From Dysgonamonadaceae bacterium (lineage in GTDB: Bacteria > Bacteroidota > Bacteroidia > Bacteroidales > Azobacteroidaceae), in assembly GCA_031272075.1 (NCBI GenBank), contig JAISUK010000071.1, positions 1-46,880 of the forward strand: a stretch of DNA of 46,880 nucleotides, in the 5' to 3' direction. A model generated the notes under the pieces. That model worked only from the letters and a program-made list of their open reading frames with translations. It ran no database searches and was not told where the DNA came from. This document shows, one piece after another, positions 1 to 8,404 of this stretch; positions within the stretch are counted from its first letter, which is position 1, and the number at the start of each line of letters is the position of its first letter. The translations under genes were made by a program, and so were the position numbers.

Positions 1-29
1 CAACTCGTCGACCGGAAAGGCTTCAAAAT

Positions 30-85
30 TTGCAAAAAATGCAAAAAGTCTTCGGCGGGGGGTCGATTTTTTGCAATTTTTGCAA
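30..85. terminator. imperfect A/T-rich inverted repeat downstream of the SPOR lipoprotein gene
   Basis: Positions 30-50 (TTGCAAAAAATGCAAAAAG..) and 62-85 are imperfect inverted copies around a short G-rich loop. It lies about 85 bp past the stop codon of the minus-strand gene at 169-1152, so a transcription end or an mRNA 3' hairpin is possible. The stem is A/T-rich with no clean GC stem plus T-tract, so the terminator reading is weak. I see no gene in 1-168. Confidence 0.3.
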
Positions 86-168
86 CTCAGGGGTGTGCGA
101 TTATTGATTTTCGCAAAAAAACGGCAGTTAAAGTTTGTTAAGCCGGTTTTTTTGTTAAAAAAATGGGA

Positions 169-1152
169 TCAATCGGGTGTTTCCAATATCCACGCTTTTT
201 GGAGATCGGGATTATCGTGGAATTTGGCTTTGAAGGCATCGCGTTCGACGGTAGCGCTGAGTTTATTGTCGAATGTTGCGATGATGACGCGGTAGGTATT
301 TTTTTCATCCTTGGCTATCAAGGCTTTGTATCCTTGCGACAACATACGTTCTTTCATTCTTGTAGCGTTCGTTTTGTCGGCATAGCTGCCAATGACTACG
401 CTAAACCTTTTCAATTCTTGTCCGTCGATGGGCGTCATTTTTACTATACGAGGGGCGGGTTTCGGGGCGGCAGCATGCGTTACAGGAGTCGCTTCGGGCG
501 CATTCTGCTCGGCATCATTCCAATCGAGGAGACGACCGAGGACTTTAGCGGAATAAACGGGAGCGACATGGCTCGCTTCCTCGCTTACCACAGAAGCATA
601 CCACAATCCTTCATGCTGGAATTTGACGGGCATATTGGCATCATCCAAAGAGAAAAATAAGGAAGTACATCCCAGCAAGTGATTGAATGTTACGACATAT
701 AAATCATTGAAATTGGATGCTTTAAATATATGTCCTGCGGAAATAAACGCTTTGTGATCGGACACACGGTGCGCAAGCTGATCTTTGTCCACGGCAGGGA
801 AAGAGTTGAGATCCGGCAGGTCACCCCAGAGCGTCCAAGCTTTAACTAAAAAAAATTCGCCTACCTCGGATTCGATCGGTGACCAGATGACCGGTTCGCC
901 ATTGATCTTTCTATTTATCAGTTTGACTTCATCAACAGTTGGAATGTTTTCGTAGATTACCGACAATTTTTTGTTGCGCGGAAAATCAGAATACATATCC
1001 AAATCAATGTCGTAAGGAGATTTACCTTGAGTAAGGGCGCTTACGACCATCAATTCTATTCCGGACTTCGGTTCTTTCGGGTTTGAACAACCAACAAAAG
1101 CTGTCGCAAATATCGCGAAAGCTATCCACACTTGCGTTCTCATCGGCTTCAT
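169..1152 (-). CDS. SPOR-domain lipoprotein
   Basis: Predicted 327-residue envelope lipoprotein. The N-terminus is a signal peptide ending in a lipobox (about residues 13-22, FVGC), so the mature protein should start at Cys22. The last 80 or so residues fit a SPOR domain (FSVVIGSYADKTNA at its start, then YRVIIATFDNKLSA), which in known families binds septal peptidoglycan stripped of stem peptides. The middle, residues 25-230, contains no domain I recognise; a proline/alanine linker (PVTHAAAPKPAPR) joins it to the SPOR part. The ATG at 1152 gives a normal signal peptide; ATG at 1143 would also work. A promoter with CTTG-N19-TATATTTG lies at 1196-1226. A role in division or cell-wall remodelling is inferred from the SPOR domain only. 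Confidence 0.85.
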   Translation of the reverse strand: MKPMRTQVWIAFAIFATAFVGCSNPKEPKSGIELMVVSALTQGKSPYDIDLDMYSDFPRNKKLSVIYENIPTVDEVKLINRKINGEPVIWSPIESEVGEFFLVKAWTLWGDLPDLNSFPAVDKDQLAHRVSDHKAFISAGHIFKASNFNDLYVVTFNHLLGCTSLFFSLDDANMPVKFQHEGLWYASVVSEEASHVAPVYSAKVLGRLLDWNDAEQNAPEATPVTHAAAPKPAPRIVKMTPIDGQELKRFSVVIGSYADKTNATRMKERMLSQGYKALIAKDEKNTYRVIIATFDNKLSATVERDAFKAKFHDNPDLQKAWILETPD

Positions 1153-1195
1153 CTTTTATATTTGATTTAAAGTTGTGAAAAATATAATTTGACTG

Positions 1196-1226
1196 CAAAT
1201 ATAATGAAATATAAGTACACAACAAG
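1196..1226 (-). promoter_or_regulatory. Bacteroidetes-type promoter of the SPOR lipoprotein gene
   Basis: Read on the minus strand, CTTG (1226-1223) is followed after 19 bp by TATATTTG (1203-1196), matching the TTTG-N19-TAnnTTTG consensus with one mismatch. The -33 element sits inside the left arm of the hairpin at 1222-1241. Confidence 0.55.
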
Positions 1227-1241
1227 CCTCGCAAGGCTTGT
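1222..1241. repeat. perfect 8-bp inverted repeat (hairpin) between two minus-strand genes
   Basis: ACAAGCCT, a 4-base loop CGCA, then AGGCTTGT: a perfect stem in the 161-bp gap between the Spy-like gene and the SPOR gene. It could end transcription of the upstream gene, although the following minus-strand sequence is only moderately T-rich, or act as an operator because it covers the -33 element of the next promoter. Confidence 0.5.
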
Positions 1242-1313
1242 AACGCATATTTTGTGAGGTTTAAGTAATTTTTAACGAAATCATGCGTCAATCCAAGGGA
1301 AGATGGGCATTTA

Positions 1314-1910
1314 TTAAAAATCCTGACCAAATCCCGGCTGCCCCATTTCGGGTCTTTCTCCGGGAGCTCCGCGACCTTCCGGCTGTCGCATCATCGGCGG
1401 GCGTTTCATCTCGAACCGGAACTCCGATCTTTTATCGAGGAAGACTTGGTACTGCTCGGCAGAAAGTTTTTTCTGGATTTTCTTGTTCGATTTCTCAATT
1501 TGTTTTTGAATCTTCGTGTCGATTTTTGCTATCTTTTTGCCGGTTTTTTCAATTTGCTTCGTGTCTTGTTCGGTGATTCCTTTTTCGCGGTCTTTTTCAA
1601 ACAATTCGCGTTTCTGAGATTCCAATTTGCGAAGCGCTTTTTGTTCGTCTCCGAGAATAATACCGACATCAGTCCGCTGTTCGAGCGTCAAGTTTGGAAT
1701 TTCCGGAAAATGTTCAAGTATCGGCGTTTCCTCCATCCGCTGTTGATTAAAACCGCCCCTGCCTCCTGACTGGGGGCCTCCGCCCATGCGTCCACCGCCT
1801 CCGAAGCCACCTTGACCTCCGCGACCACCAAAACCACCGCCTTGCGGCATCTGCGCATACATGCCGATACCGATAAAGGCTGCCAAAATCAAAATAATAG
1901 TTCTCTTCAT
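1314..1910 (-). CDS. Gly-rich Spy/CpxP-like periplasmic protein
   Basis: 198 residues. A signal peptide (residues 1-19, ending GMYAQ) is followed by a Gly/Arg-rich stretch to about residue 55 with FGG and GRGG repeats, then a long, highly charged helical segment (about 75-170) dominated by Lys, Glu and Gln. Two LTxxQ-type sites are visible, NLTLEQ near residue 75 and KLSAEQ near residue 150, the hallmark of Spy/CpxP-like periplasmic proteins. The C-terminal tail is again Pro/Gly/Arg-rich. Bacteroidetes Spy-like proteins are often linked to envelope or metal stress, but nothing here proves a function. A -7 element TATTTTTG is present upstream on the minus strand without a convincing -33 box. 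The gap to ogt is divergent. Confidence 0.7.
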   Translation of the reverse strand: MKRTIILILAAFIGIGMYAQMPQGGGFGGRGGQGGFGGGGRMGGGPQSGGRGGFNQQRMEETPILEHFPEIPNLTLEQRTDVGIILGDEQKALRKLESQKRELFEKDREKGITEQDTKQIEKTGKKIAKIDTKIQKQIEKSNKKIQKKLSAEQYQVFLDKRSEFRFEMKRPPMMRQPEGRGAPGERPEMGQPGFGQDF

Positions 1911-2005
1911 TTGTTCAATCAGTTAATAAATTTATGACATAAAAACGCTGTAAGCAAAAATATATTGCGATCTTTGTCTTTCTCATTATTATAAAAAAAT
2001 ATAAA

Positions 2006-2521
2006 ATGAAAACGCTTTCAAAAAACATTTGTATTCAACGTTATCATTCCCCTTGTGGTGATCTGCTGCTCGGCACGTACGACCATCAACTTTGCCTTTG
2101 CAACTGGATCAATGAGAAGCACAAAGGCAAAGTAGACAGGCGATTGCAGAAAATGCTGCAAGCCGGATATCTGGAAACCACAACGGAAATCGCCCAAGAA
2201 GCCGCGAAGCAGCTGGATGAATATTTCGGCGGGAAACGGACAACCTTCGATGTGCCGTTGCTGTTTGCAGGGACGAATTTTCAGAAACGGGTCTGGCAGC
2301 AACTGCTGGAGATTCCCTACGGGGCGACCGTTTCGTACGGCGAGCTGGCCAAACGACTGGACATGCCCCAAGCCGTCCGCGCCGTTGCCAATGCCAACGG
2401 CGCCAACGCCATTTCGATTTTCGCTCCTTGCCACCGCGTAATCGGCAGCGACAATTCCCTTACGGGATATGGAGGCGGACTGCCGGCAAAAAAATATTTG
2501 TTGGAGTTGGAAAACAAGTAA
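2006..2521 (+). CDS. ogt: methylated-DNA--protein-cysteine S-methyltransferase
   Basis: 171 residues, the usual length for single-domain Ogt/MGMT. It removes O6-alkyl groups from guanine by irreversible transfer to its own cysteine. The active site PCHRV is at residues 141-145 with acceptor Cys142. The helix-turn-helix with the nucleotide-flipping Arg (QAVRAVANANGAN) is around residue 125, and the Tyr/Gly-rich stretch after the active site (LTGYGGGLPAKK) is typical. The residues before the active site read IFA where most members have an Ile/Val-rich IIP or VVP, a minor change. Start ATG at 2006 has an A/T-rich leader. The gene converges on the glutaminase gene with a 12-bp gap. Confidence 0.93.
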   Translation: MKTLSKNICIQRYHSPCGDLLLGTYDHQLCLCNWINEKHKGKVDRRLQKMLQAGYLETTTEIAQEAAKQLDEYFGGKRTTFDVPLLFAGTNFQKRVWQQLLEIPYGATVSYGELAKRLDMPQAVRAVANANGANAISIFAPCHRVIGSDNSLTGYGGGLPAKKYLLELENK

Positions 2522-2533
2522 TCAACCTGTTTC

Positions 2534-5029
2534 CTACTTGTCGGCGTCCAACATTTTGATGAAATATCCACCCACAACCGATCGCGCGATCATGTTGATC
2601 TTGTGAGGATTGTCGGTATTATACCAATCGCACATCGGGACGCGGTCGACCGTCTCGTTGTAGAAAAGCCATTCGGGACGAACGATCTTTTCGAACGATT
2701 CGCGGTCGGGAGCGAGCGTTGCCGTCCAGATCACCCAGTCGCTCTTGGTGAAATTCCTGCGGCTGTCCAACGGCAGACCGTATTGGTTGAGTTTGGTCAG
2801 GTAATAGGGCACTTCCTTTTGAACGATTTCAGGCGGGAATATGTTGAATCCCAGCAGCTTGTCCCAAACAATATTGTATTTCTGGCTCCAAGTTCCGGGG
2901 CGATCGAAAGCGAGGCGATAGTGGTCTCCATCGTCGGCCATCTTCACCCATTCGGCAGCCATTGCGCGGGCTTCTGTGAGGTATTTTTCCGCTATCTCTT
3001 TTTTCCCCAGTTTTTCAGCCATATAACCATAAGAAGCGATGCCGAGGATGGCTTTGATCGACAAGTTGGCGTTGTGGGCAAGGTGTCCGGCAAAATCGTC
3101 AGTACAGAGTTGATTTTCAGGGTCAAGGCCATGTTGAGAGAGAAATTCCGCCCAAGAGGTCAGCGTCGGCCAATGTTTTTCGGCATACGCAGCAGAATTT
3201 TCGCGATTAACAATAGCGGCAGTGAGAATCAGCATATTACCGCTCTCTTCGACCGGCATCTTGTTGCTGTAATCATCATTTTCCATACCGTAAACCTGGC
3301 CGTTTGCCATTGGATACGTCCCCAGATCGTGCGGCGCAAAAGGATAGATCCATTTACCGCTTTCGCAGTAGTAAAAGATACCGTTCAACAAACCCTTGGT
3401 AATCTCCGGACTGTAAAGCAGGAACAGCGGAGATGAAGGATAAGTCACATCCACGGTATTGATGCAGCCGTTGCTGAAATTTTCTTTGGAGAGGAAAAGC
3501 AGGTCGCCATTGGGAGCTTCGACCAGTTTGTGAGCTGCGATTGCCTGACGGTAAGCCAATGCACACAGTTCTGCATATTCCACTCCCCCAGCCGACTGTG
3601 CGTCGGTCATCAGTTTATAATCAAAGCGATCGCAAGCGGTTTTCAGTTTGTCATATTCAGCGGCAGCCTGATTGAACGCCCACTCTATCGACTTGTCACC
3701 TTTGCGGTTCCAGTATGGACGGAGGTTTTCGCCAAAAAATTGAATTGAATAGACATCGTCATAACCGAGCATGAGGTATCCGGAAACCTTTGCTGAAGTT
3801 CCCAGCGACTGAACGACAGCGATGTTAGCATTATCAACCGTTTGACCGGCATTGGTCAGCAGGCCTTCGGTAGCAAACTGCGCCCGCAATGCAGTCGCCT
3901 CACCTGCGGCATACGTGCTGTTGGCTTTGTTGGCGCTGAGGAGAAACCAACCCCAGTCAATCCGCACATCATCGCCTTTTTTGTTGAGTATTTTTTGTTC
4001 GGAGTTGCCGGTTTTGACATAGATAAATCCATCCTTTTCAAATCCTTCGGCTTTTGATGGCTGTTGTGGGGAGTTCAATGCCAACGCCGGCGAAGCTTCA
4101 AAATAAATTTCGGTCTGATGAGGCTTGCCGTCGGTAGCGGTTATTTCATAAGAAACATAATTGACCGGACGCGAAACGAGATCCAGGTCATTGAGCAGCA
4201 GAGGCGCCGTGAAAGTGAGTTTCAGGCTGACAGCGCCGCAGTCAAATAAATAGTGCGTCTGGGTAGCCTGCACATCCACTTCACGTTGGACGGCTGTGGT
4301 AGCCAGGTGTTTCGTTATATCCTTCTCATAATAAAGGCCAAAGTCGACCAATGCACCGCCGGTTCGGTTGTTGCAATGCGCAGCTATGACCATCGTGCCG
4401 TCTTTGACACTTGCACGGACTTCATCCGACAGTTCGAGCAAGAGATCGTGATTCCATTCGTAGCCGGTTTTAATAACCTGAATACCATTGATATATAGTT
4501 CAAAAGTATCGTCATGAGAATATTTCAGGAACAATTTGCCTTCGGGAATGTTGGTAATGACGCGCCTTACCCAGATGTCTTTTGTCTGCCAAAGCGTCTT
4601 AACGTTTACTTCTTCGGGAGTTCCGAAGGCCGCCTCCGCTTCCGTCCATTTGCGATCGTCGAAAGCGGGTAATTCCCAGCCGACTTTAGGCTCGGTGAAC
4701 GTGTATTTACCCTTCCAAGCAGTTTCGTAGGAGATGGGGGCAATGGGTTCGAGTACCGGCTTTTCTACTCCCATGAAACGATAGACTTGACCATCGACCC
4801 TGAGCGCTCCGACGATCGGAAATTCTTTTCCTGTCCAATGCCTCACATTGTCGTCGTAGAGGTTATCGCTGAACGCCCACACGCTGGTGTAGGGATCGAT
4901 GGATACGAGCGGGTATGCAGGCGCCCGCAATGAGTTTTTCACAATTTTACTGCTGCCGTCGCAAGCAGTAAGCGTTATTGCCGCAATGAGCAGCAACAAC
5001 ATCTTTGGGTTTTTCTTTTTTGTTTTCAT
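2534..5029 (-). CDS. glutaminase-family (GtaA-like) lipoprotein with DUF4964/5127/4965/1793 architecture
   Basis: 831 residues, the usual size for Bacteroidetes members of this family. A lipoprotein signal (LTAC at about residues 20-23) places it in the envelope. The domain order is recognisable: DUF4964 near residues 33-110 (APAYPLVSIDPYTSVWAFSD), an inserted beta-sandwich around 115-235, DUF5127 around 245-470, the DUF4965 core around 475-650 (EESGNMLILTAAI), and a DUF1793-like helical end around 655-815 (DDFAGHLAHNANLSIKAI). Fungal relatives hydrolyse glutamine; the bacterial substrate is not established and could be a glycoside, because the alpha/alpha-toroid fold resembles glycoside hydrolases. 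It lies 102 bp downstream of the rhamnosidase gene on the same strand. A -7 element TATATTTG is at 5068-5075. Confidence 0.85.
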   Translation of the reverse strand: MKTKKKNPKMLLLLIAAITLTACDGSSKIVKNSLRAPAYPLVSIDPYTSVWAFSDNLYDDNVRHWTGKEFPIVGALRVDGQVYRFMGVEKPVLEPIAPISYETAWKGKYTFTEPKVGWELPAFDDRKWTEAEAAFGTPEEVNVKTLWQTKDIWVRRVITNIPEGKLFLKYSHDDTFELYINGIQVIKTGYEWNHDLLLELSDEVRASVKDGTMVIAAHCNNRTGGALVDFGLYYEKDITKHLATTAVQREVDVQATQTHYLFDCGAVSLKLTFTAPLLLNDLDLVSRPVNYVSYEITATDGKPHQTEIYFEASPALALNSPQQPSKAEGFEKDGFIYVKTGNSEQKILNKKGDDVRIDWGWFLLSANKANSTYAAGEATALRAQFATEGLLTNAGQTVDNANIAVVQSLGTSAKVSGYLMLGYDDVYSIQFFGENLRPYWNRKGDKSIEWAFNQAAAEYDKLKTACDRFDYKLMTDAQSAGGVEYAELCALAYRQAIAAHKLVEAPNGDLLFLSKENFSNGCINTVDVTYPSSPLFLLYSPEITKGLLNGIFYYCESGKWIYPFAPHDLGTYPMANGQVYGMENDDYSNKMPVEESGNMLILTAAIVNRENSAAYAEKHWPTLTSWAEFLSQHGLDPENQLCTDDFAGHLAHNANLSIKAILGIASYGYMAEKLGKKEIAEKYLTEARAMAAEWVKMADDGDHYRLAFDRPGTWSQKYNIVWDKLLGFNIFPPEIVQKEVPYYLTKLNQYGLPLDSRRNFTKSDWVIWTATLAPDRESFEKIVRPEWLFYNETVDRVPMCDWYNTDNPHKINMIARSVVGGYFIKMLDADK

Positions 5030-5131
5030 ACGTCAATAAATTTGTGTAAGATAGAGATACCAAGCAACAAATATATCAATTTATTTTATATCAATAAGTA
5101 ACAAGTACAGTCAATAAATGAAATTTAACAT

Positions 5132-7375
5132 TCAATTTTCTACCACAAACCGGTGTTTGCCGGATCCTACCTCCACTTTCAGCCTTCCGTCATCCTTCTT
5201 GACCTTTTTCACTACTTTGCCGTCGAGCGTAAGCGTCGTTTTGCCGTCAAAAGCGGGAAGCCACACTTCTGCCGTCATGTTGGCGGGGATTTCCACCGTC
5301 AGTTCGAAGCGCTTGTTGGATTGGTTGTCGAAAGCAGCGCTGACGGCGCCGCGGACTGTCGGGATGCGTATCTCTGCATGTCGCAGCGTTGAAGGCTGTG
5401 GACAGATACGGATACGACGGAAACCCGGTTCGAGCGGTTCTATGCCCATCAGGCGTCGCGGGATAATGTTTGCCGGAGCCGCGCCCCATGCGTGGTTCCA
5501 GTCTTGATTGGGTTTGTACTTGTTATCCCACGCCTCAAGCGAGATCGTGGAGCCGACGCGAATCATGTTGTACCAACTGCGATCATCGGTCGCCGTCAGC
5601 AGTTGCAACCCGTAGTCGGCTTCTCCGCTCGAATAAACGGCATCGAGCAGGTATTGCGAGCCATAGACGCTACACGCCATACCCCGCGAGCGGACGAACG
5701 CCTTCACCGCCGCAAGATGTTTCGCAGGGACTATGCCGAATGCGAGTGGCAACATATTACTGTGCAAGGAATTATGGTCTGTGTCAATGCCGTCGTTGTA
5801 AATTCCTTTTCGCGGGTCAAGAAGCAACTTATTTATCTGTCCCTTAACCCTTTCCGATTCTTTGGCATAAAAAGCCTTATCATCGGCATCACCCAACTCG
5901 TCGGCTATAAGGCTCATCAAGCGCAGGTTCTCGTAATGAAACGCATTGACGACAGTGTTATAGTCAGTAAAAACAAAGCCGTCGGATTCGCCTTTGGCTC
6001 CGAAGCCGCCTGTCTGCGGCCAGTCGACAACGTCGCGCACATCTGCGTTCGCGTGGATTTCACGCTTCACTTTCGGTGTTAATTTGCCGGTGCGGGTACT
6101 AATCAAGCCGTTATCCTCTTTCAAGGCGAGCAACGTCTTTTGCTTCAGTTCATAATAATATTTCCGAAGCGATTCGGGATTACCGGTATAAAGATAGTCG
6201 TACCACGACATCAATACGGAGTGTAGAAACCACTCTGTTGGCCAGGTTGTATTAAACAGCAGATACTCATTGGTATTGCGAGCTATGGAATACTCGCGGG
6301 CGACGGCATAGTAGCCTAACTGATTGATGAAAGCGTCAGCTTCGTAGGGGATACGCTCGCGGTCGCCATCAACGAAGACGCCACAGAACGAGGTCGCCTT
6401 CATCGAGTATTTGCACAGCTCCCAAACCATATTCAGCACTGTATCAGAGGAATGAAAACAGGCAGCATTGTCGTCAAACGGATAATGCACCATCTGCCTC
6501 ACAAGGGCTGTCGGCTGCAACGACTTGCGGTAGTTTTCAATCTCGCAATAGCGGAACGGCACGACTTCGCCGATGTAGTCGGGCATCTTCACTGCCGCCT
6601 TGCCGGTATTGCGTACGTCGGGGCGTATCTTCACCGTATAGGTATGGACACCTGCGAGCAAAGGCAACCGATACGACGAATAGCGGATGGTGCCGCCCGG
6701 ATGACGATCTATGGCATCGCCCTGCAGCGTCTCGCCAAGATGCACCGTTACCGTGTCACCGCCATTTTCGGACGCCAGCGTCAGTCGCAGTCTGCCGAAA
6801 GCGTCGCGACCGAAGTCAACAAGCAGGTTTCCGGCGTTGTTCGTCGCGATGTTCACCGGCGTCTCATCGGTTATCTGTAGTGGGTATCGCGGCGTAGCGC
6901 CGTCGAGCGTCGCCGCGGTGCGAAAGGCTTTGGCCGCAGAGAACGCACTCTCATTGCCATGATTGTCCCATGTCTTGACTGCCCAATAATAGACCGTTGC
7001 GGGCTTCAGCGGTTCGCCGTCATAAACGATGCATACGGAGTTGTCGCTCTCCGTTTTGCCGCTGTCCCAAAGAACAGAACTGTCAGGGTGCAGCAGCACG
7101 GGCGAGGTAGCCACCACAATCCGGTAAGCCGCCTGCCGCGTGTCGGGCAAATCGCTGTTCATCACCCATCCGAAAGCCGGACGGGGATTACGAATCTCCG
7201 CCACTTGCCACCGCTCGATGTTCCTGCCAAGCTCGGCAAGTGAGACCGTCGATGGATATCCGTCGAGAAACACGCGGTCGGTATGCTCAATCAGGTCAGT
7301 CGTCAGCCCGGTCGGTTGCGCGAAACAGATGAAAGCACTTGACACAAAAGTGAATAGATGAAAAATTTTTAACAT
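5132..7375 (-). CDS. exported alpha-L-rhamnosidase, GH78 family
   Basis: 747 residues from the ATG at 7375. Upstream in-frame codons exist to 7453, but this start gives a clean signal peptide (MLKIFHLFTFVSSAFICFAQ) and leaves room for a -7 element TATTTTTG at 7401-7408. The N-terminal part has a fibronectin-like segment typical of GH78 (YRIVVATSPVLL, then PATVYYWAVKTWDNHG at about residues 95-155). The (alpha/alpha)6 catalytic region begins near residue 310 and contains the conserved acidic motif DGDRERIPYEADAF. The late motif WNHAWGAAPANIIPRRLMGI and a C-terminal beta-sandwich are also typical. It should release terminal alpha-L-rhamnose from plant or bacterial glycans in the periplasm. No SusC/SusD pair is nearby, so it is not part of a visible polysaccharide utilisation locus. 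Confidence 0.9.
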   Translation of the reverse strand: MLKIFHLFTFVSSAFICFAQPTGLTTDLIEHTDRVFLDGYPSTVSLAELGRNIERWQVAEIRNPRPAFGWVMNSDLPDTRQAAYRIVVATSPVLLHPDSSVLWDSGKTESDNSVCIVYDGEPLKPATVYYWAVKTWDNHGNESAFSAAKAFRTAATLDGATPRYPLQITDETPVNIATNNAGNLLVDFGRDAFGRLRLTLASENGGDTVTVHLGETLQGDAIDRHPGGTIRYSSYRLPLLAGVHTYTVKIRPDVRNTGKAAVKMPDYIGEVVPFRYCEIENYRKSLQPTALVRQMVHYPFDDNAACFHSSDTVLNMVWELCKYSMKATSFCGVFVDGDRERIPYEADAFINQLGYYAVAREYSIARNTNEYLLFNTTWPTEWFLHSVLMSWYDYLYTGNPESLRKYYYELKQKTLLALKEDNGLISTRTGKLTPKVKREIHANADVRDVVDWPQTGGFGAKGESDGFVFTDYNTVVNAFHYENLRLMSLIADELGDADDKAFYAKESERVKGQINKLLLDPRKGIYNDGIDTDHNSLHSNMLPLAFGIVPAKHLAAVKAFVRSRGMACSVYGSQYLLDAVYSSGEADYGLQLLTATDDRSWYNMIRVGSTISLEAWDNKYKPNQDWNHAWGAAPANIIPRRLMGIEPLEPGFRRIRICPQPSTLRHAEIRIPTVRGAVSAAFDNQSNKRFELTVEIPANMTAEVWLPAFDGKTTLTLDGKVVKKVKKDDGRLKVEVGSGKHRFVVEN

Positions 7376-7490
7376 GCAGATTGATTCAATAATTAACTTA
7401 CAAAAATAAGGACAAATTCGTACAGAAGGGCATTCCCATGACAAAAAAATCATGCATACGAACTTTTTATTCGTGTATGAATCAATAATA

Positions 7491-7506
7491 GTTACCTTTT
7501 AGTAAC
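7491..7506. promoter_or_regulatory. candidate operator, copy 1 (TTACCTTTTAGTAA)
   Basis: TTACCTTTTAGTAA at 7492-7505 is a near-palindrome about 20 bp before the -33 box of the DJ-1/PfpI promoter. A 13-bp variant recurs at 7578-7590, just after the expected transcription start. Paired palindromes around a promoter suggest binding of a dimeric repressor, perhaps of the HxlR or MarR type; no such regulator is in this window. Confidence 0.45.
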
Positions 7507-7527
7507 CTGATTACAAAATAATTAGTT

Positions 7528-7559
7528 CTTGCGTGCTTTAATTACTATTCATAACTTTG
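7528..7559 (+). promoter_or_regulatory. Bacteroidetes-type promoter of the DJ-1/PfpI gene
   Basis: CTTG at 7528-7531 (one mismatch to TTTG), a 20-bp spacer, then TAACTTTG at 7552-7559. The predicted start lies near 7566, giving a leader of about 57 nt that contains the second candidate operator. Confidence 0.65.
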
Positions 7560-7577
7560 CCACGAAAAGTATACAAC

Positions 7578-7590
7578 TTACTTTTAGTAA
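7578..7590. promoter_or_regulatory. candidate operator, copy 2 (TTACTTTTAGTAA)
   Basis: A perfect palindrome apart from its centre: TTAC, TTTTA, GTAA. It nearly matches the site at 7492-7505 and lies just downstream of the predicted transcription start, a position where a bound repressor would block transcription. Confidence 0.45.
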
Positions 7591-7622
7591 CAAATAGTAT
7601 TAACAACTAAAAAAAGAAAATT

Positions 7623-8153
7623 ATGGCTAAAAATGTAGCAGTATTGGTAGTGAATCCGGTTAACGGAATGGGATTGTTTAAGTACCTGGAGGCATTTACT
7701 GAAAGTGGAATACCTTTCAAAACCTTTGCAGTTGCAGAAACGACGATGGTGAAAACCAATTCGGGTGTCAACTTGATCACCGACGATTTAGTAACAAACC
7801 TCAAAAAATGGACTGACGAGTTTGATGCGGTCGTTTTTGCCTGCGGCAATGCCATGCCGGTATTTGCCCAAAACGTCGATAAACCGTACAATCAGGACAT
7901 GCTTACTGTGCTTGGTTTATTCGGTGCAAAAAACAAACTGATCGTTGGTCACTGCGTTAGCGCGCTGATGTTCGACATCGCGGGTATTGCGACAGGCAAA
8001 CGTGTTGCACTGCATCCTTTTGTCCGACAAGCAGTGAAAAGTGCAATCGCGACCGATGAACTCACAGTTGTAGATGGGAACTTCTATACAGCGCAAAATG
8101 AAAATGCAATAGAGATGATGTTGCCACAGTTGCTTGAGGCATTGAAAGCGTAA
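7623..8153 (+). CDS. DJ-1/PfpI family protein
   Basis: 176 residues, one DJ-1/PfpI (class I glutamine amidotransferase-like) domain. The nucleophile elbow IVGHCVSALMFDIAG puts the reactive cysteine at residue 111, in the position of Cys106 of DJ-1. An N-terminal beta strand (VAVLVVNPV) and the FDAVVFACGN segment before it match the flavodoxin-like core. Members act as glyoxalases, chaperones or thiol stress proteins; the sequence alone does not choose among them. The gene is alone in its transcription unit, with its own promoter, paired candidate operators and a downstream hairpin at 8171-8234. Inducible expression under thiol or electrophile stress is an inference from that layout. Confidence 0.85.
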   Translation: MAKNVAVLVVNPVNGMGLFKYLEAFTESGIPFKTFAVAETTMVKTNSGVNLITDDLVTNLKKWTDEFDAVVFACGNAMPVFAQNVDKPYNQDMLTVLGLFGAKNKLIVGHCVSALMFDIAGIATGKRVALHPFVRQAVKSAIATDELTVVDGNFYTAQNENAIEMMLPQLLEALKA

Positions 8154-8170
8154 TATCGCACTGAGTACCT

Positions 8171-8234
8171 CCCCCATCGCCCTATTGTTCAATGATGAAT
8201 AAACTGTCGATGAATATAGGGGCGATGGGGTTTT
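8171..8234 (+). terminator. long-loop hairpin with T-run after the DJ-1/PfpI gene
   Basis: Left arm CCCCATCGCCCTAT (8172-8185) pairs with right arm ATAGGGGCGATGGGG (8216-8230), with one bulged base and a loop of about 30 bases, followed directly by TTTT. It starts about 18 bp after the stop codon, where an intrinsic terminator is expected. Confidence 0.65.
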
Positions 8235-8349
8235 AAATGATTAATTTTCAACGGAATGAAGCAGGAAATGTTTTTAAATTAAACAATTTCTTCAAAACCT
8301 GAAAAATAATTAAAAGCGCCTTTTTGTCCAATTTTTAGGCATTATCGAC

Positions 8350-8381
8350 CTTGCAGATGCCGTAAAGCTACCGTATCTTTG
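8350..8381 (+). promoter_or_regulatory. promoter of the RND efflux operon
   Basis: CTTG at 8350-8353, a 20-bp spacer, then TATCTTTG at 8374-8381. The predicted start near 8387 leaves a short leader of about 18 nt before the adaptor ATG at 8405. Confidence 0.65.
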
Positions 8382-8404
8382 TGCTGTTTTAATCATGAAT
8401 TGTT

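Noticed and set aside
2534-7375. Polysaccharide utilisation locus around the rhamnosidase
   Set aside because: No SusC/SusD pair, sensor or sulfatase is found; two adjacent hydrolases alone are not enough.
7376-7453. Longer N-terminus for the rhamnosidase
   Set aside because: The extra 26 residues would precede a good signal peptide and cover a -7 element at 7401-7408.
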